This document shows, one piece after another, positions 1 through 14,000 of a stretch of 64,000 nucleotides of DNA. A program made the translations under genes and the position numbers. Source of the stretch: Doris montereyensis (taxonomy: Eukaryota > Mollusca > Gastropoda > Nudibranchia > Dorididae); assembly GCA_037039925.1 (NCBI GenBank), contig JAXRKP010000578.1, positions 30,001 through 94,000 on the forward strand, in the 5' to 3' direction. How positions within the stretch are numbered: the first letter of the stretch is position 1; each line of letters opens with the position of its first letter. The notes below the pieces were generated by a model. The model had not been told where the DNA came from. It saw nothing but the letters and a program-made list of their open reading frames with translations, and did no database searches.

Positions 1-258
1 CAAGCGAAGGGGAAACGATGTAAAGTAAAGAGGCGGTTATAAAGAGTAATTTTGCATTTGCGAAACAACTCATATAGAGCTTGGTGGAATTCTATAACAA
101 TAAGTTGCACTAGTGATATTACCTCGTTTATGACAACAACCGCAACGTCAGCAGTCCGCAACCAGTTGTGATACAATGACTGTATCAGTTCTTTCTCCTT
201 CATTACCATTGCTTTTATGCTGCTGCTGGTTTTTACCATCAGAATTGATAATACATAT

Positions 259-565
<307 letters not shown>

Positions 566-589
566 TACTTCCAGTGTATAATACTATAA

Positions 590-1440
590 TGGATCTGTAA
601 CGCTGAATCAGATTTTTTATGCGGCAACCAAATACCTTGAAAATGTGCATACTTGCTCAGACTTAGATGTAGAGTTGCATGGGGCTATTCGTTTTCAGTG
701 ATTCGAAAATGTATTTGTTTCATTTATGAGCTAAAGAAGAAGAACAACAAATGCCATGATTTTTAAGTTGTCACGAACTGGGGACAAACTGATAAAGACA
801 CACTCGATTCAAACACTAAGTGCAGAACGGGTGGGCTTAAAACCTATTAGATCTAAAACTACAGTATCACCATGCCCGAAAGAAAACAAATAAAAGTCTC
901 TGACTAACGGAGAAAGAATTACAGTTCAGTTAGACAAAAGGAACAAACCTGTAGTCGAGTTCAAGCCTTTCATGAGAGTCACCATAATCATCATGAAGAC
1001 TGGATCTAAACCCAAAACCTACCCACATGTGATGGGCATCTTAGCTATCGAGTATATTATTAGTAATACAATGCACCTAGAATTGGATCATGTAACGCTA
1101 AATCAAAGTTTTATGCGGCAATCAAAAATCTTGAAAATTTGCATACTCGCTCAAATCAGATGTAGAGTTTAATGGGCCTATTCATTCACATTGATTAGAA
1201 AGATTTGAAACATAATAGTTTCATTTATAAGCCGTTGCCTATGAACAAGATAAACACCTTGATATTTATGTTTCTTACGAAATGGAAACACATTGATATA
1301 AACGCATCGATTGAAAGTTCAAAAGACTAAAAGACGAAAGGAAGAGACGAAGAGACAGGAGGGCGAGTTCAACACTTTCGTGGGTGTCAGAAGAATCATG
1401 ATATAGACAAAGATCTAGACCTAGAACCTACACAACCAGC
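590..1440. repeat. Diverged tandem duplication (2 copies, roughly 400-490 bp each)
   Basis: Two adjacent related segments start near 590 and 1085. Shared landmarks in order: TGTAACGCT, TTTTATGCGGCAA, CTTGAAAAT, TGCATACT, GATGTAGAGTT, then a later block with GAGTTCAA followed by TTTC, and finally GATCTA with CCTAC. Copies differ by many substitutions and small indels, so the duplication is old. No coding potential is seen. Confidence 0.75.
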
Positions 1441-1515
1441 GGTGGCCTTTCACCTAGTAATAGTAATATAATAATATTGATAACGATGAGAATAATGATG
1501 ACGACGAGGACGGCG

Positions 1516-1825
1516 AAGAAGAAGAAGAAGAAGAAGAAGAAGAAGAAGAAGAAGAAGAAGAAGAAGAAGAAGAAGAAGAAGAAGAAGAAGAAGAAGAAGA
1601 AGAAGAAGAAGAAGAAGAAGAAGAAGAAGAAGAAGAAGAAGGAGAAAAAGAAGAAGAAGAGGAGAAGAAGAAGAAGAAGAAGAAGAAGAAGGAGAAGAAG
1701 AAGAAGAAGAAGAAGAAGAAGAAGAAGAAGAAGAAGAAGAAGAAGAAGAAGAAGAAGAAGAAGAAGAAGAAGAAGAAGAAGAAGAAGAAGAAGAAGAACA
1801 ACAACAACAACAACAACAACAATAA
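1516..1825. repeat. (GAA)n microsatellite followed by (CAA)n
   Basis: About 280 bp of GAA with occasional GGA and AAA interruptions, then about nine CAA units. The polypurine strand is continuous, with a polypyrimidine complement. It reads as poly-Lys, poly-Arg or poly-Glu in plus frames and Ser/Leu/Phe in minus frames; none is a gene. Confidence 0.98.
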
Positions 1826-1830
1826 CATAA

Positions 1831-2944
1831 ACAACAATAACAACACAAATACAATGAATCTTGATAACGATGATGACGATAGACAGACAGACAGACAAAT
1901 AGAAACTACCTGCATGCATTGATAGATGGGTGGATGGATGGATGAGTGGAAGAAAGCGAAGAGGAGGGGGGGGTGAATGGGTATGTAACGGTGAGAAAGT
2001 AGGTAAAGTGCAAAAAAACAAATAGGATTACCACAATTTATTGATTGATGGATGGGTTAACAATACCTGTAATTGAATCTACTGTTTCGATGATAATTTT
2101 TTTAAATTTGTGGGTTGTTTATAGGATTGATTGACTGGTACTACGATTGATGGCTCAATTAGCAGGGAAATGATACATTATCACTACGCAAATGTAACCT
2201 GTTAGATCTAGAGTTAGTTCTGAAACGAAGCCCACACTCACAGTCACATACTTGTGGTTTAAAGATTTATAGACGCTTGTCTTTCAACGAACATGCAGGT
2301 TCTGTAAACTAAAACATTACACTTTTTAAAATTATTTTGTTATTGTTGGTGTTTTAGTTCCGCAAAGGAAGCTATCGATTATTGCTCGTTATCAGATTAC
2401 ATTTCTGTAGGCTACCACTACTATCAGCGCCATAACTGATCGAATGTTGCTAAAGCTATAATTTACACATCATCCTAGGTCACAAGGTTACAATACATTG
2501 CTTCATTTCAGTCTCTCGCGTTTGTATTTTGGGGCATCAAGTCTGGATCTTAAAGGGATTGTAAAGACAAGTTATATTTTTAGCAACAGGGCTGGTGAGA
2601 TAGTCCAGGCAAGGCGAGGCTCAGTGAACTTTTTCGACACATCGAGGGTAGAACAAATAAGCTTACAGAAATAGATGTAGATCTAGATCTAGTAATAGTA
2701 TGTCTTTTTAGTTGAGTTACCCAAACAGATGAAGTTTTACTTGTTTCGTAATTCTATTCCTGAATTTAATTATAATTCGCAAATGTGAGCATCTGTCTTG
2801 ATATCCATTTCTGACCTCCAGTGACATGTTTCTGTGTCTGTCACTTAATATTACCTTATAGGTCGTATATTATATATCTAATATGGCTCTGTTTATCAAA
2901 AATGTCCTGTTCTTTGGGGCTGCCCCATTCTGTCTGTCTGTCAG
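1831..2944. other. Unique non-coding stretch
   Basis: AT-rich single-copy-looking sequence. Only short simple motifs are visible: GACA near 1880 and GATG/GGAT near 1920-1950. No gene, tRNA or recognisable transposon is seen. Confidence 0.6.
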
Positions 2945-3345
<401 letters not shown>

Positions 3346-3604
3346 GTATATCAATATCATTGTCTTCAATATTTCTTTCATCTCATTCTGTCACTGTCAC
3401 TTTTATCTGTGCATCCAACTTTCCATCTGTTTAACCACTTCTATATTTTTATTTTTTTCATAATTGTCTTAGACCATTTAATTTATTTATGTAATGGCAT
3501 CTATAAATCTAACAATACTATGGCCTACTGAACAGATGTTGCCGTATTATCTGAGTAACTCCACCCCCCACCCACCTCTTCTCGTACTGTATTCATCCTA
3601 TTAA

Positions 3605-4890
3605 TTTGATCTCAGTCTCGCGTTTGTAAATGACCCTAGACTAAACCAAACTTTGAATTCACGTTTGAATATGATCCTAAACTAACCCAAACTTTGAGTT
3701 CACGTTTGAATATGAGCCTAAACTAATCCAAACTTTGAGCTCACGTTTGAATATGAGCCTAAACTAACCCAAACTTTGAGTTCACGTTTGTAAATGATCC
3801 TAAACTAACCCAAACTTTGAGCTCACGTTTCAATATGAGCCTAGACTAACCCAAACTTTGAGCTCACGTTTGTAAATAAGCCTAGACTAACCCAAACTTT
3901 GAGCTCACGTTTGTAAATAAGCCTAGACTAACCCAAACTTTGAGCTCACGTTTGTAAATAAGCCTAGACTAACCCAAACTTTGAGCTCACATTTGTAAAT
4001 AAGCCTAGACTAACCCAAACTTTGAGTTCACGTTTGTAAATAAGCCTAGACTAACCCAAACTTTGAGTTCACGTTTATAAATAAGCTTAGACAAACCCAC
4101 AATTTTGAGTTTACGTTTGTAAATATGTAAATGAACCTAGACCAACCCAAACTTTGAGCTCACGTTTGTAAATGCAAATCCAGCCTAGACTAACCCAAAC
4201 TTTCAGCTCACATTTGTAAATGAGTCCAGACTAACCTAAACTTTGAGCTCAAATTTGTAAATCAGCCTAGACTAACCAAACTTTGAGCTCACGTTTGTAA
4301 ATGAGCCTGGACTAACCCAAACTTTGAGCTCACTTTTGTAAATGAGCCTAGACTAACCCAAACTTTGAGCTCACATTTGTAAATGAGCCTAGACTAACCC
4401 AAACTTTGAGTTCACATTTGTAAATCAGCCTAGACTAACCCAAACTTTGAGCTCACATTTGTAAATCAGCCTAGACTAACCCAAACTTTGAGCTCACGTT
4501 TGTAAATGTAAATCAGCCTAGACTAACATAAACTTTGAGCTCACATTTGTAAATGAATCCCTAGACTAACCCAAACTTTGAGCTCATGTTTGTAAATGTA
4601 AATCAGTCTAGACTAACATAAACTTTGAGCTCATGTTTGTAAATCAGCCTAGACTAAAGCTCATGTTTGTAAATGTAAATCAGCCTAGACTAACCCAAAC
4701 TTTGAGCTCATGTTTTTGTAAATGTAAATCAGCCTAGACTAACCCAAACTTTGAGCTCATGTTTGTAAATGTAAATCAGCCTAGACTAACCTAAACTTTG
4801 AGCTCACATTTGTAAACAGCCTAGACTAATAAAACTTTGTAAATGAAGCTCATGTTTGTAAATGTATATCAGCCTAGACTAACTCAAATG
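3605..4890. repeat. 41-bp minisatellite, about 30 copies
   Basis: Tandem array with a 41-bp period, clear at 3860, 3901 and 3942. Each unit carries GCCTAGACTAACCCAAACTT, then TGAGCTCACG, then TTTGTAAAT. From about 4150 a longer variant appears with an extra GTAAAT (about 47 bp). Units diverge at both ends and are most uniform in the middle. No function is evident. Confidence 0.97.
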
Positions 4891-4934
4891 GTGACAGTGA
4901 TGATAAACATTTTTAAAGCCCATTCTTTTTGTCT

Positions 4935-5016
4935 CGCATTATTATTATTATTATTATTATTATAAATATTATTATTATTATTATTTTTATTATTTTCTAT
5001 TAATATTTTTTTCTAC

Positions 5017-5060
<44 letters not shown>
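4935..5060. repeat. (ATT)n microsatellite, two blocks
   Basis: Two ATT/TTA runs separated by a T-rich spacer at about 4983-5015. It lies just after the 41-bp array. Confidence 0.95.
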
Positions 5061-5061
<1 letters not shown>

Positions 5062-5878
5062 GCGTGTAACTTACTTCAACTATCATTCATCTAGCCGACC
5101 TCGTTCCGTGATTTCCACCAATGAATAGCTGGGGGTGTGACTGTTCAGTGACCCAAAACGATATATAAACTTGACATAGAGTACTGTATGCTACTAGGCC
5201 AGATCTATGGTGATCAACGACAGTTCGGTGCCTATGCGTGCGCATTCCGCTACCGGTATATCATTGTGTGCTTGTGCTTCAGCTACAGTTTGTTGGTAGG
5301 GTCAATAAGTGAAACAGTCTTGATTCAACAGGTGTTTCAAGCAGTGAAACATGTAAAAATAGATCTAGGCTGCTTTCATTGCAGAGAAAAACAATAACAA
5401 AAACATTGTGACCGGGCTTAGCTCCCTGTGTTCGACGAATCCATGTATTTCTTATAGATCTAGATATATATTAGAGCGTCAAATGTGGTACACTTAAAAA
5501 AAAACCCCAGTGAATTTGGACCAGCTTTAACAGAAATTCAATCGGAGGTAAGAGTATGGAATATTAAAAAAAATAACTGTATGATCACTTCAATCCTTGT
5601 CATCACCATCGTCTCCATCGTCGTTGGCAACACCATCGTTTTCATCGTTGGCCTCGAAAATATTCGGTCTCCTGTCTAGACTAGTTGTGTAAGAAGCGTG
5701 CATCAATTTATGGACAAAAGTAATTTTATCAATGCATATCAATAGTACCTATGATAATTATACTAAATATATAGATCTACGTTCCTCCTTCCAGTTGGCC
5801 TATTTTTCAGTCTCTTGGTCCTTCACACAGTTTTTTCTTCTACAGTTTTACTTATCTTATGTTCACAGATCTTTGCGG

Positions 5879-5880
<2 letters not shown>
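5061..5880. other. Unique non-coding stretch
   Basis: Contains a 69-codon open frame (5188-5397) and a 64-codon one (5485-5679), but neither resembles a known family or has supporting context. Treated as non-coding. Confidence 0.5.

Positions 5881-5963
<83 letters not shown>
5881..5963. repeat. (CT)n microsatellite
   Basis: About 80 bp of uninterrupted CT dinucleotide. Confidence 0.98.
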
Positions 5964-5966
<3 letters not shown>

Positions 5967-6579
5967 TGGTAGTGATAGATCTCTCTTGTTATAATATTTA
6001 TTTCTTCATTTACCTCTTCCTTTTCATTCTATTTTAGTTTTCTTGTGTTTACTCTTGATTATACTGTTTTTATCATACGTTTCTTCACAACATTACCCTT
6101 ACTTTTGACCTCCCCCCCATCCTGTATGTACATATATATATAATATAATATATATATCTATATCTATAAAGAACGGCCACATAAGCTAAATCTAACCCTC
6201 GTCACTTTTTGTTATCTTCAGCATAGACCTAAGATCTAGGTCTATTATTATTATAATTATTGTTTTCCGCCTACTTACCAATCGTTCGTATGACTTTGAC
6301 CACATGAGATTGCCCTCAGATTGCTCTTTTTTACCTTTTAGTTTTAGGCCTAGGCGATTTTAAGGGCTACTACAATGACATGTTTTCAGTAAGGCTTTGG
6401 TACTCTCGCTTGATAAGTACAAAAATGTATATTAAGTATACTATGAATACAAACTTTGTTTTCAATAACAGGACACCGCAACATGGTCAGCATATTATTT
6501 ACTTTTGGGAATAGTTACGCAGGATGATAAAACGAACGGATTTGTTTATCCGAATATAGACTTTCTCGCCACAACTTGT
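5964..6579. other. Non-coding stretch with a short AT microsatellite
   Basis: A TA-rich run occurs at 6128-6165. Otherwise this is AT-rich unique sequence upstream of the lipin promoter region, with no gene seen. Confidence 0.6.
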
Positions 6580-7010
6580 CAAGCAACAAGTAACGACAAC
6601 AGTAACCAAAATAGATTTCCCGCGGTTTCCTCCCCACCATTTCGCCTATAGTGTTTAGCTACGGCCTGGTTGTATATTTAGTAGTAAATCTTGACGCAGA
6701 CGAGTCTCCCCCATGTGCTGTCGGCTGGGCTAGGCGAAATAGACTGGAACATCCCAACCCGCTTTCCAGCCAATGAAATCCATTTATCGCGCCAACAGTC
6801 CACCCCACTCGGTCACATGATCGCGCGATCAGTTAGATAGTTAGATGTGGCCTACTTGAAGATCTGTCAATGAGCTGAGTATCTGTGCCATTAGCAGGAA
6901 CAGACCATCGAAGGGAATACCGAACGATTTTGTGGGCATATAAAAACGGACCTGACTTATTGACTTACCACAATGGGTTAAATATTTCTGACGGATGTAT
7001 CTGAAACGTG
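6580..7010 (+). promoter_or_regulatory. Candidate lipin promoter and first non-coding exon
   Basis: This stretch is visibly richer in C, G and CpG than its surroundings (CCCGCGG near 6619, CGCGCGATC near 6823) and lies 0.9-1.3 kb upstream of the lipin start codon. It holds GTCACATGATCG at 6812-6823, a CATGTG-type E-box read on the minus strand. A possible splice donor, AAAC/GTGAGT, is at 7008. The start codon lies in an exon with its own acceptor (TATTTCAG, ending 7840), so at least one upstream non-coding exon is expected. Transcription start not determined. Confidence 0.4.
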
Positions 7011-7049
7011 AGTTCAAAGTAAACCAGCATTGTTAGTAATGTTAGATCT

Positions 7050-7735
7050 ACGCCAACAACAGGAGAGACATTGGTCTCTCTACAACTAAGTTGCTCAAGA
7101 TCTAGATTCTAGATCTAGAGTCTAGATCATCTGATTCTATATTGTTTTGGCATTTTACTATCGTTAATGTCACAATATTGAAGAAATGTGTTGTAGAGTG
7201 TTGAGCCGGTTGATTCGCTACGTATAATGTTTAATTCTATAGCTAGCTCTGGATCCAGTCTAGCTCTAGAAGTAGAGTCTAGATCTAGATCTAGCTCTTG
7301 AATACGTTCAGTGAGATCAAGATTAGTCTTTGGACAACTCACGTTGAAAACAGTGGTCAGTTTGATTGACCTGTTTGATTGAGCTCTGGACTATGACTTG
7401 CCTTGAGTCTTGGTTATTGAACAATATAAAATTGCATGGATCCAGGGTCGAAATGTGGTTCCTACCCGGTGTTAAAAGTCAGCTTGGCTACACTTTTCAA
7501 ATAGAATTATGTTGATTATAGGCCTACTTATAATAGATCTATGGGTTAAGTTTGTCTTTACTCTAGGACTAGATCTAGACTAGACCTAACACTATATACA
7601 CTAGCTAGATCTGGATTGAGATGGTCTAGATCTAGATAAGATAGACTACTAGAGATTAGAGATCTAGCTCCAGATCTAGATAGAATATAAATATATGTAC
7701 AATCTCTTAAAATCAGACATCTATCTAGATCTAAA
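7050..7735. repeat. AGATCT/TCTAGA palindrome-rich stretch
   Basis: Overlapping 6-bp palindromes AGATCT and TCTAGA recur as GATCTAGATCTAG-like strings, densest at 7097-7130, 7255-7300 and 7565-7735, with more scattered up to 8450. They lie in the presumed first intron and 5' flank of lipin. The motif is strongly over-represented by eye; a role is unknown. Confidence 0.7.
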
Positions 7736-7840
7736 GATTAATATTAATAATATCATATTACAAGAAGTAGAAGAAGCAGCCAACTTGAAACTCTTTACTG
7801 CCCCCTCAAAGTGTTTCATTGTAGCACATCTCTATTTCAG

Positions 7841-8085
7841 GTTTCATGCTAGATGAGAACAGATTCACAGATTTATTGTCCTGCAGTCGTGACACATAAT
7901 CAGCAATGAATATTGTAGGACGTGTAGTTCAGAGTTTAAAAGGATTCTACAATGGAATCAACCCTGCAACCCTTACTGGTGCCATCGACGTTGTTATTGT
8001 GAAACAGGAAGATGGGACCTATTTGTGCTCACCATTTCATGTGCGCTTTGGAAAGCTTGGTGTTCTCCACTCTCGTGAAAAAGTG
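7841..8085 (+). CDS. LPIN: Lipin coding exon 1 (5'UTR tail plus N-LIP start)
   Basis: The acceptor TATTTCAG ends at 7840. The ATG is at 7906, giving 60 codons that begin [20 protein letters not shown], the hallmark N-terminus of lipins. The donor is GTG/GTATGT. The following 586-bp intron holds nothing recognisable beyond AGATCT motifs. Confidence 0.95.
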
Positions 8086-11000
8086 GTATGTTTATTATTT
8101 TATTTGTTTTGAAAAATATTATATTCTATCATTATACCGGAACGTGCTGCTGTAACTAAAGTTTATTAAGATAGACCTCGATATATTTAGATCAATGTGT
8201 CTGCAACAGATAATTCTAAAAGGAGTTTGAAATTGGGGCTTCAGGGTAGGCGTGTGGATTTATTATTTTGGCAAACTTTAAGTTAAGCGGCATGAATAAG
8301 ATAATGTGGGCCAAATTTGTATTAGATTTGGACTCTGTTTATTTTTATTGGATCTAATCTGCTAAAGGGAAGAGATTTTTCAATTGTATTAAACGTCTAG
8401 ATGTAGGTTGAATCTGGTTACAAGTAGATCTAGATATATACTAGTAAATTTCAGTTTCATCAACATGGGGACAGCAACCGTGTAAGAGAAGCAAGTTTCT
8501 TAAGTGTACCATTATACCCTAGATTCTGAATGATTTCAAAATTTCCAATAAATTAAGTTTTGGTGGAAAGGTTCAATGGGCTAGTAGGACTTTATTTCTG
8601 TTTCTTCTCCTGTTTTTGTTTGCTTAATAAAAAATATCCATCATCCTTTCCTGAATTATTTCTTCCCACAGGTGGACATTGAGATCAATGGAGAAGCAAC
8701 AGATCTACAAATGAAATTAGGAGATGCTGGGAAGCCTTCTTTGTTCAAGTAGAATCTGAAGAGGAAGTATGTTGTATTTTAAATTAATTTTTGCGTATAT
8801 TTAAGTAATGTTTCATTGTTCTTCATTAAAAATTAAAAATCTGTTCCCTTGAATGCAATCTACTAGGGACAAATGTAAAACTGAAAGACTGAGCATTAAA
8901 ACTTTACTGTTTAGCCATTCATCAGTCTCATTCAGAGGCTTCTGTGAAATACATTTTTTGTTGTTCTGTCGTATAATTTCAAAATGAAACCCAAAGTCAG
9001 CAGATTATTCCGGAGTTTTTCATTTAAAACTTACATTTGATGTCCTACATTTTCTAGGAAAGACTTTACATTTGTGAGATTTTGCTTATTTAACTCCTGT
9101 GTATGTGTAAATGTGTGTGTGTGTGTATATATATATATGTATTGATTTCAAATCATACAAAAGGAATGTTAAGAAACCATGCATATACACATACTGAAGA
9201 CATATAAAATAACAAATTTGTTATAATTACTATTATATATATGTAAGCTTACAGACAATCAGATTTGATTGAAACATTTTAATTTTACCAATAATGAATA
9301 TTTATGAAGCACCATACAGATTTTTAAACAGGCTTTCTTTTGATAAAACAATATTTTTTTAGAATTTCCCATGACTCTACAGGACATTTTGATATTTGCT
9401 GTAGGTGTAAGCTGTGATTTATTTTTACTTTGAAAGGATCTTGATGTACAATTTAAAACTGATAACAGTGACAATCTTGTATATTTTTTTAATTGGTAGG
9501 ATGTTCTTCCTCACCTGGCAACATCTCCTCTGCCGACTTCCATTGAGCTTATGGAAAAGGGGGTCAAAGAACTTCACCAGCAGGTGAGGATGGAAGAAGA
9601 GCATAAAAGATGCTCCCAACTTGTTGGCAAAATAAAAGATCCTCGTAGCGACAGCTCTCAGGAAGATCCGATGGGTGGGAAACCTCGGCGGAAGGTGCTG
9701 AAAAAGAAAAAGCAAAAACCTGGAAGTAAGGGCAACTCACGGTCTGTGTCAATGCCTGAAAACATGGGAGAGGAAGATGCTATGTTCGATATGGAAGTGA
9801 CAAATTCATCAGAAGATGAAGAAGTCTCACAACTGTATTCATTACGCAGTACTAGTTCCCCACAAATCAAAGATATGGACTTGAGTCTTCAAGGAACAAC
9901 AAGTCATCGCAAAATGAGTTCTCTCAATGGAGCCTTTGTAACACCATTTAGTGAACCAGAATCTTCACCAATTGGAAGGTAAACATCTATACTATAGATT
10001 TACAAAGATATTTGGACTGATGCTTATGTTGTAATGTTCCTTTCGTTATCCAATATTTGCTGAATTTTTAAACTCTTCTTTAGAAATTGTTTTCTTCTGT
10101 CCACATGATCTGATCATTAATTTATTTAAAATATAAATTTCAATAATGCACATTATTGTAGGGACATGATTTCATATATACATGGTTTATAGCGTTAAAA
10201 CAAAAGGTATCAACTGAAAAGAATTAGTCTTTCGTTGTTTTAAGAAGAAATATATTCTGACATTCTGGTTTATGTATGAATTCCATGCTGTATTATAATG
10301 TAATTAAAATTTGTTTATATATTGTTATCAGCCCAGCTGTTTCCCGACCTTCAACTCCAAGAGCGATACTGAAGTTGACAAGCAGCATACAGAGGAAAAT
10401 CAGACTTCAGCTTTGATGGAAACAGGTCCTACATGGCATTGGGGGAATTTCCACAACAAATAGAGCCTTTAAAAGGATCGAAGAATACTGACTCCCTTGT
10501 GAAGGATGAGACAGGTAATTCTATATTGTGTTAGTAGACTAAAGTATTTGTATTTTTATATGATAAATAATATATGATTTATTTTTATATTCTCAAGAGA
10601 TCTTGAAAAACTATAGAAAAATATGATAGTATTTATTTTGTCTTTTGGCATTCAATTATGTTTTGTCTTTCATTGCGCGAAACAAGATTTAATAATGTAA
10701 TATATCATTTCAAAGTACGCATAAAATTGTCACAAGACTAAAGTATTGAAATTAGGGTGACATACGCTCTGTGACTAAGGTGATTTTTATATGAAAAACA
10801 TCACAGATTCATTTTCTCTGCGTTTACATACAAAAACACATTTCTCTGCCATCTCTTTAGCCAATGATCAATCAGGCATTATGTCTTCTATATGGACTAA
10901 ACCCAAACATGGGAAAGGCAAAAGACGTCACCGGTGGTATATACCTGGATGACCTCACCAACTTAGATGACCCAGAAATGACCAGAATTTATTTAGGAAG

Positions 11001-14000
11001 ACCTAGGTAAGAATTACTATACTTTAAGGCTGAGGAACGCCCTTTTCTTTTTCTTTTTAAACATTTTTTTTTTATTTCTCATACTGAAGTTGCACTATAT
11101 TTAATCTGAAGAAATTTATCATTTTAAAATAGTTTATTGTTTTAGTTGAAAGGAACAAAATATGGTATAATTTCTCTTATTCTATCATCTTCAATACATT
11201 TCTTTTCCTTAAATAAGGGTGGGGGGGGGGGGGTAACAACAACTTGCTAGCTTTAGCATTTATGAATTGAATGCTTCTAGAAGTAAATATAAAGTTATTT
11301 TTCTAGGCTTGAGGAGGGGGTGGGATGGTGTTGTGATGGGAATCATAAAGAACAAATCTTGTTGAATCACTTACCAGCTCTTCGCTGATAGCTGTTGTCT
11401 CTGTTAGGACAAATTTCTTATTTTTGTACTCACAATCTATGCTTGCTTATGCTAGGATTATTTTTCTTGATATTTTTGTAACTGATTCTTTAATAAGTGC
11501 ACATTTGTAAAGTCTGTACATTTTTTATGACATTGGGGATTAACAAGCTGTAGGCTGCGATTTTTAATTTATTGGGGGGGGGTCTTTTATGGTTTATTTC
11601 CTGGGATGGAATGGGTGATTGTATACGACTACTTAATTTTGTGTGTATGGTTTTATTTGTATCTTTTAGAGAGGCTGAAGAAGACGCAGAATCTGGTCGG
11701 GGAACCTCCTTCCACAGTCACCAAACTCAGTTGATGGAGCCATTGGGGTCTCGTCAGTTTCACACCTTCCGAAGTCCGTCATTTGGGAGCTGTTTTCTTT
11801 ATCGCTATGCGGTGGCTTGAATGACCCTGACGGAATTAGCTTGGACCGATTTATGCAAAAAGTTGTGACTTTTGACGACCTTTGCTCTGTCACCCAATCT
11901 TCCTACAAACCCAGATCTTGTGGTGAAAATACATGACAAGTAAGCATGAATAGGATTATAATTTTCTTATGATAAAAGCATTTCAAAATCATACATATTT
12001 GTTAAGTATTATATATGGACCATTTGGAAAGACATAACATAATATCAATCACATACATTTCCTAATTTTAGAAATTTAAAAATAAATAGTTTAATATTTG
12101 TTAAGAAAAGAATATGGAGAATAGAGTTTCTAGAAATAAACACTTTTATTCTCAATAAAATACTATAATTATAATATTTAATGAGATTTAATCAAAGTGT
12201 AACGGTCAACTACAACCTTATACCTTGTACACTTTGTTTTTCCTCACAGGTTTTATAACTGGATCACAGCAGGCCCAATGGTACTCTCACAAATAGTATT
12301 TCAAAGACAACTACCAGAGGTACGTTTGCTCAGTCTTCCCATTAGTATCAGAGTCTGCTCATGTCTTCATTTATACAATCCATCATTCTTCATTGTTATT
12401 TCAGCTTTTGAGTAACATTTTGATTATGAAGTCATGCCTTTAGCCATCATGGTTTTCTTTCTTCTTTGAAGCTTTCAGTGATGGATTTTATCTTTGATCC
12501 TAGAAATAATGTTATGTTCCACTTCAAAAGAGAAGGAAAAGATGTAACATAGGAAAATAATTGGTGTTGTGAAGATAAAAACATCATCATTTATGCAAGG
12601 CTCATGGTAGTTTGACTTTGAAGAAAAGGTAAATCCACAAGGATGAATATTTTAAATATTAATGTTCAGTTTTATGACCATCTCCTTATTTGAACAAAGA
12701 GTTTTGTGACAAAGATAAGTCTATTTTACTCTGAGCAGCCAGGTCAGGTAAGAAGTTTTCTGTAGTAGGTTGTAATGCATTGCTTAATGTATTTGAAAGA
12801 GAGGGTGTGAATGTAAATTATTTCCTTGACTGTTTTTCCCCAATCTCCTTTGTTTTCCCTGTAATGGTGCTCTCATCCACCGTTGCGACTCAATATTTTT
12901 ACCAGGTTCAGGCAATTTCCCCCCCTGATTTTTCTCAATTTTCCGTGGTTGCTGTCTTCATTGAATGCTTAACCGTGTCTTAGTTCTATTGATAAATCTC
13001 AGAAAGCAGACAGGCAATTGGAGATTAACGTCAATAATCACTCAAATCATGTTCATGCACTATTTGCATAATTACAAAAATATATTGTGACACAAAATCA
13101 TACTCAAATGTGCAACATGCGTTTTGATAAGGAATCATTTTCTTTAAAAAAAGAGTTTTTGAACCATTCTTTTCTAGCTGTGAATCTCAACTTAAGCCCT
13201 TCATTTTTTGTTTACTATAACTTCTGTTTAGTTTCCAGTTGACTGGAGTGATTTTCTCTCTCTCCAACGTTCACAAAGAGAAGTTTTGTTTTTCTCTCTC
13301 CCCATCCCCCTTTCTTTTGTTTTCTTCCATTCCTTATCCCTTGTGTATCTCACTCTGAATTTGTATTAGAATATAATTTTGAATTGATTCCTTCAGTAGA
13401 TAATTAACAAAGTAGAACTCTTACATGCTATTCATACTAGATGGGAATTGTCTTTTAATGTTATGAAAATGTTACGTTCATGTGACTATGTGTTTTACGT
13501 TCAAATGCTGTTCATTCGTATTCCATTTTCTTCTCTATTCCTGTTTTTAAAAGTTGCTTTTGAGTGTATCTGTGGATAGGCGACTGAAATTGGGACTTTT
13601 CATTCCTTTCTAAGCATGTTACCCTTCTGGCCTTTCTGCACAATTTTTGTGGATTGTGTATCATCATTTTTCATGACCTTTTCTTGTTTCTTTAATTTTT
13701 GATGTATCATGGTGACAATTTCAAATATTTTACATATTTCTCCATGTCTGAATGTGTTCTAAGGAACAGCAGGAAAACTCTCATGTCAAATTCTGTTTTT
13801 TTACGTTCTTGAAGTCTTTCCTATAGTCAATAAATGGATTTTTATCTGTCACATTTGAGACATGACTCTTTCCTACACTTCTGTTCTATTTTTGGTCTTG
13901 TTACAGTCCAAAATATAGATGGGCTATTTCTATTTCGATGTGTTATTTAAAAAAGAATTATTATGGCTTTGTTTGACTTCAAATCAAATTTTATGTGTGT

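Noticed and set aside
8672..8766. Reading the stop in lipin exon 2 as proof of a pseudogene
   Set aside because: A single missing G restores a conserved block, the splice phases agree, and the catalytic exons are intact.
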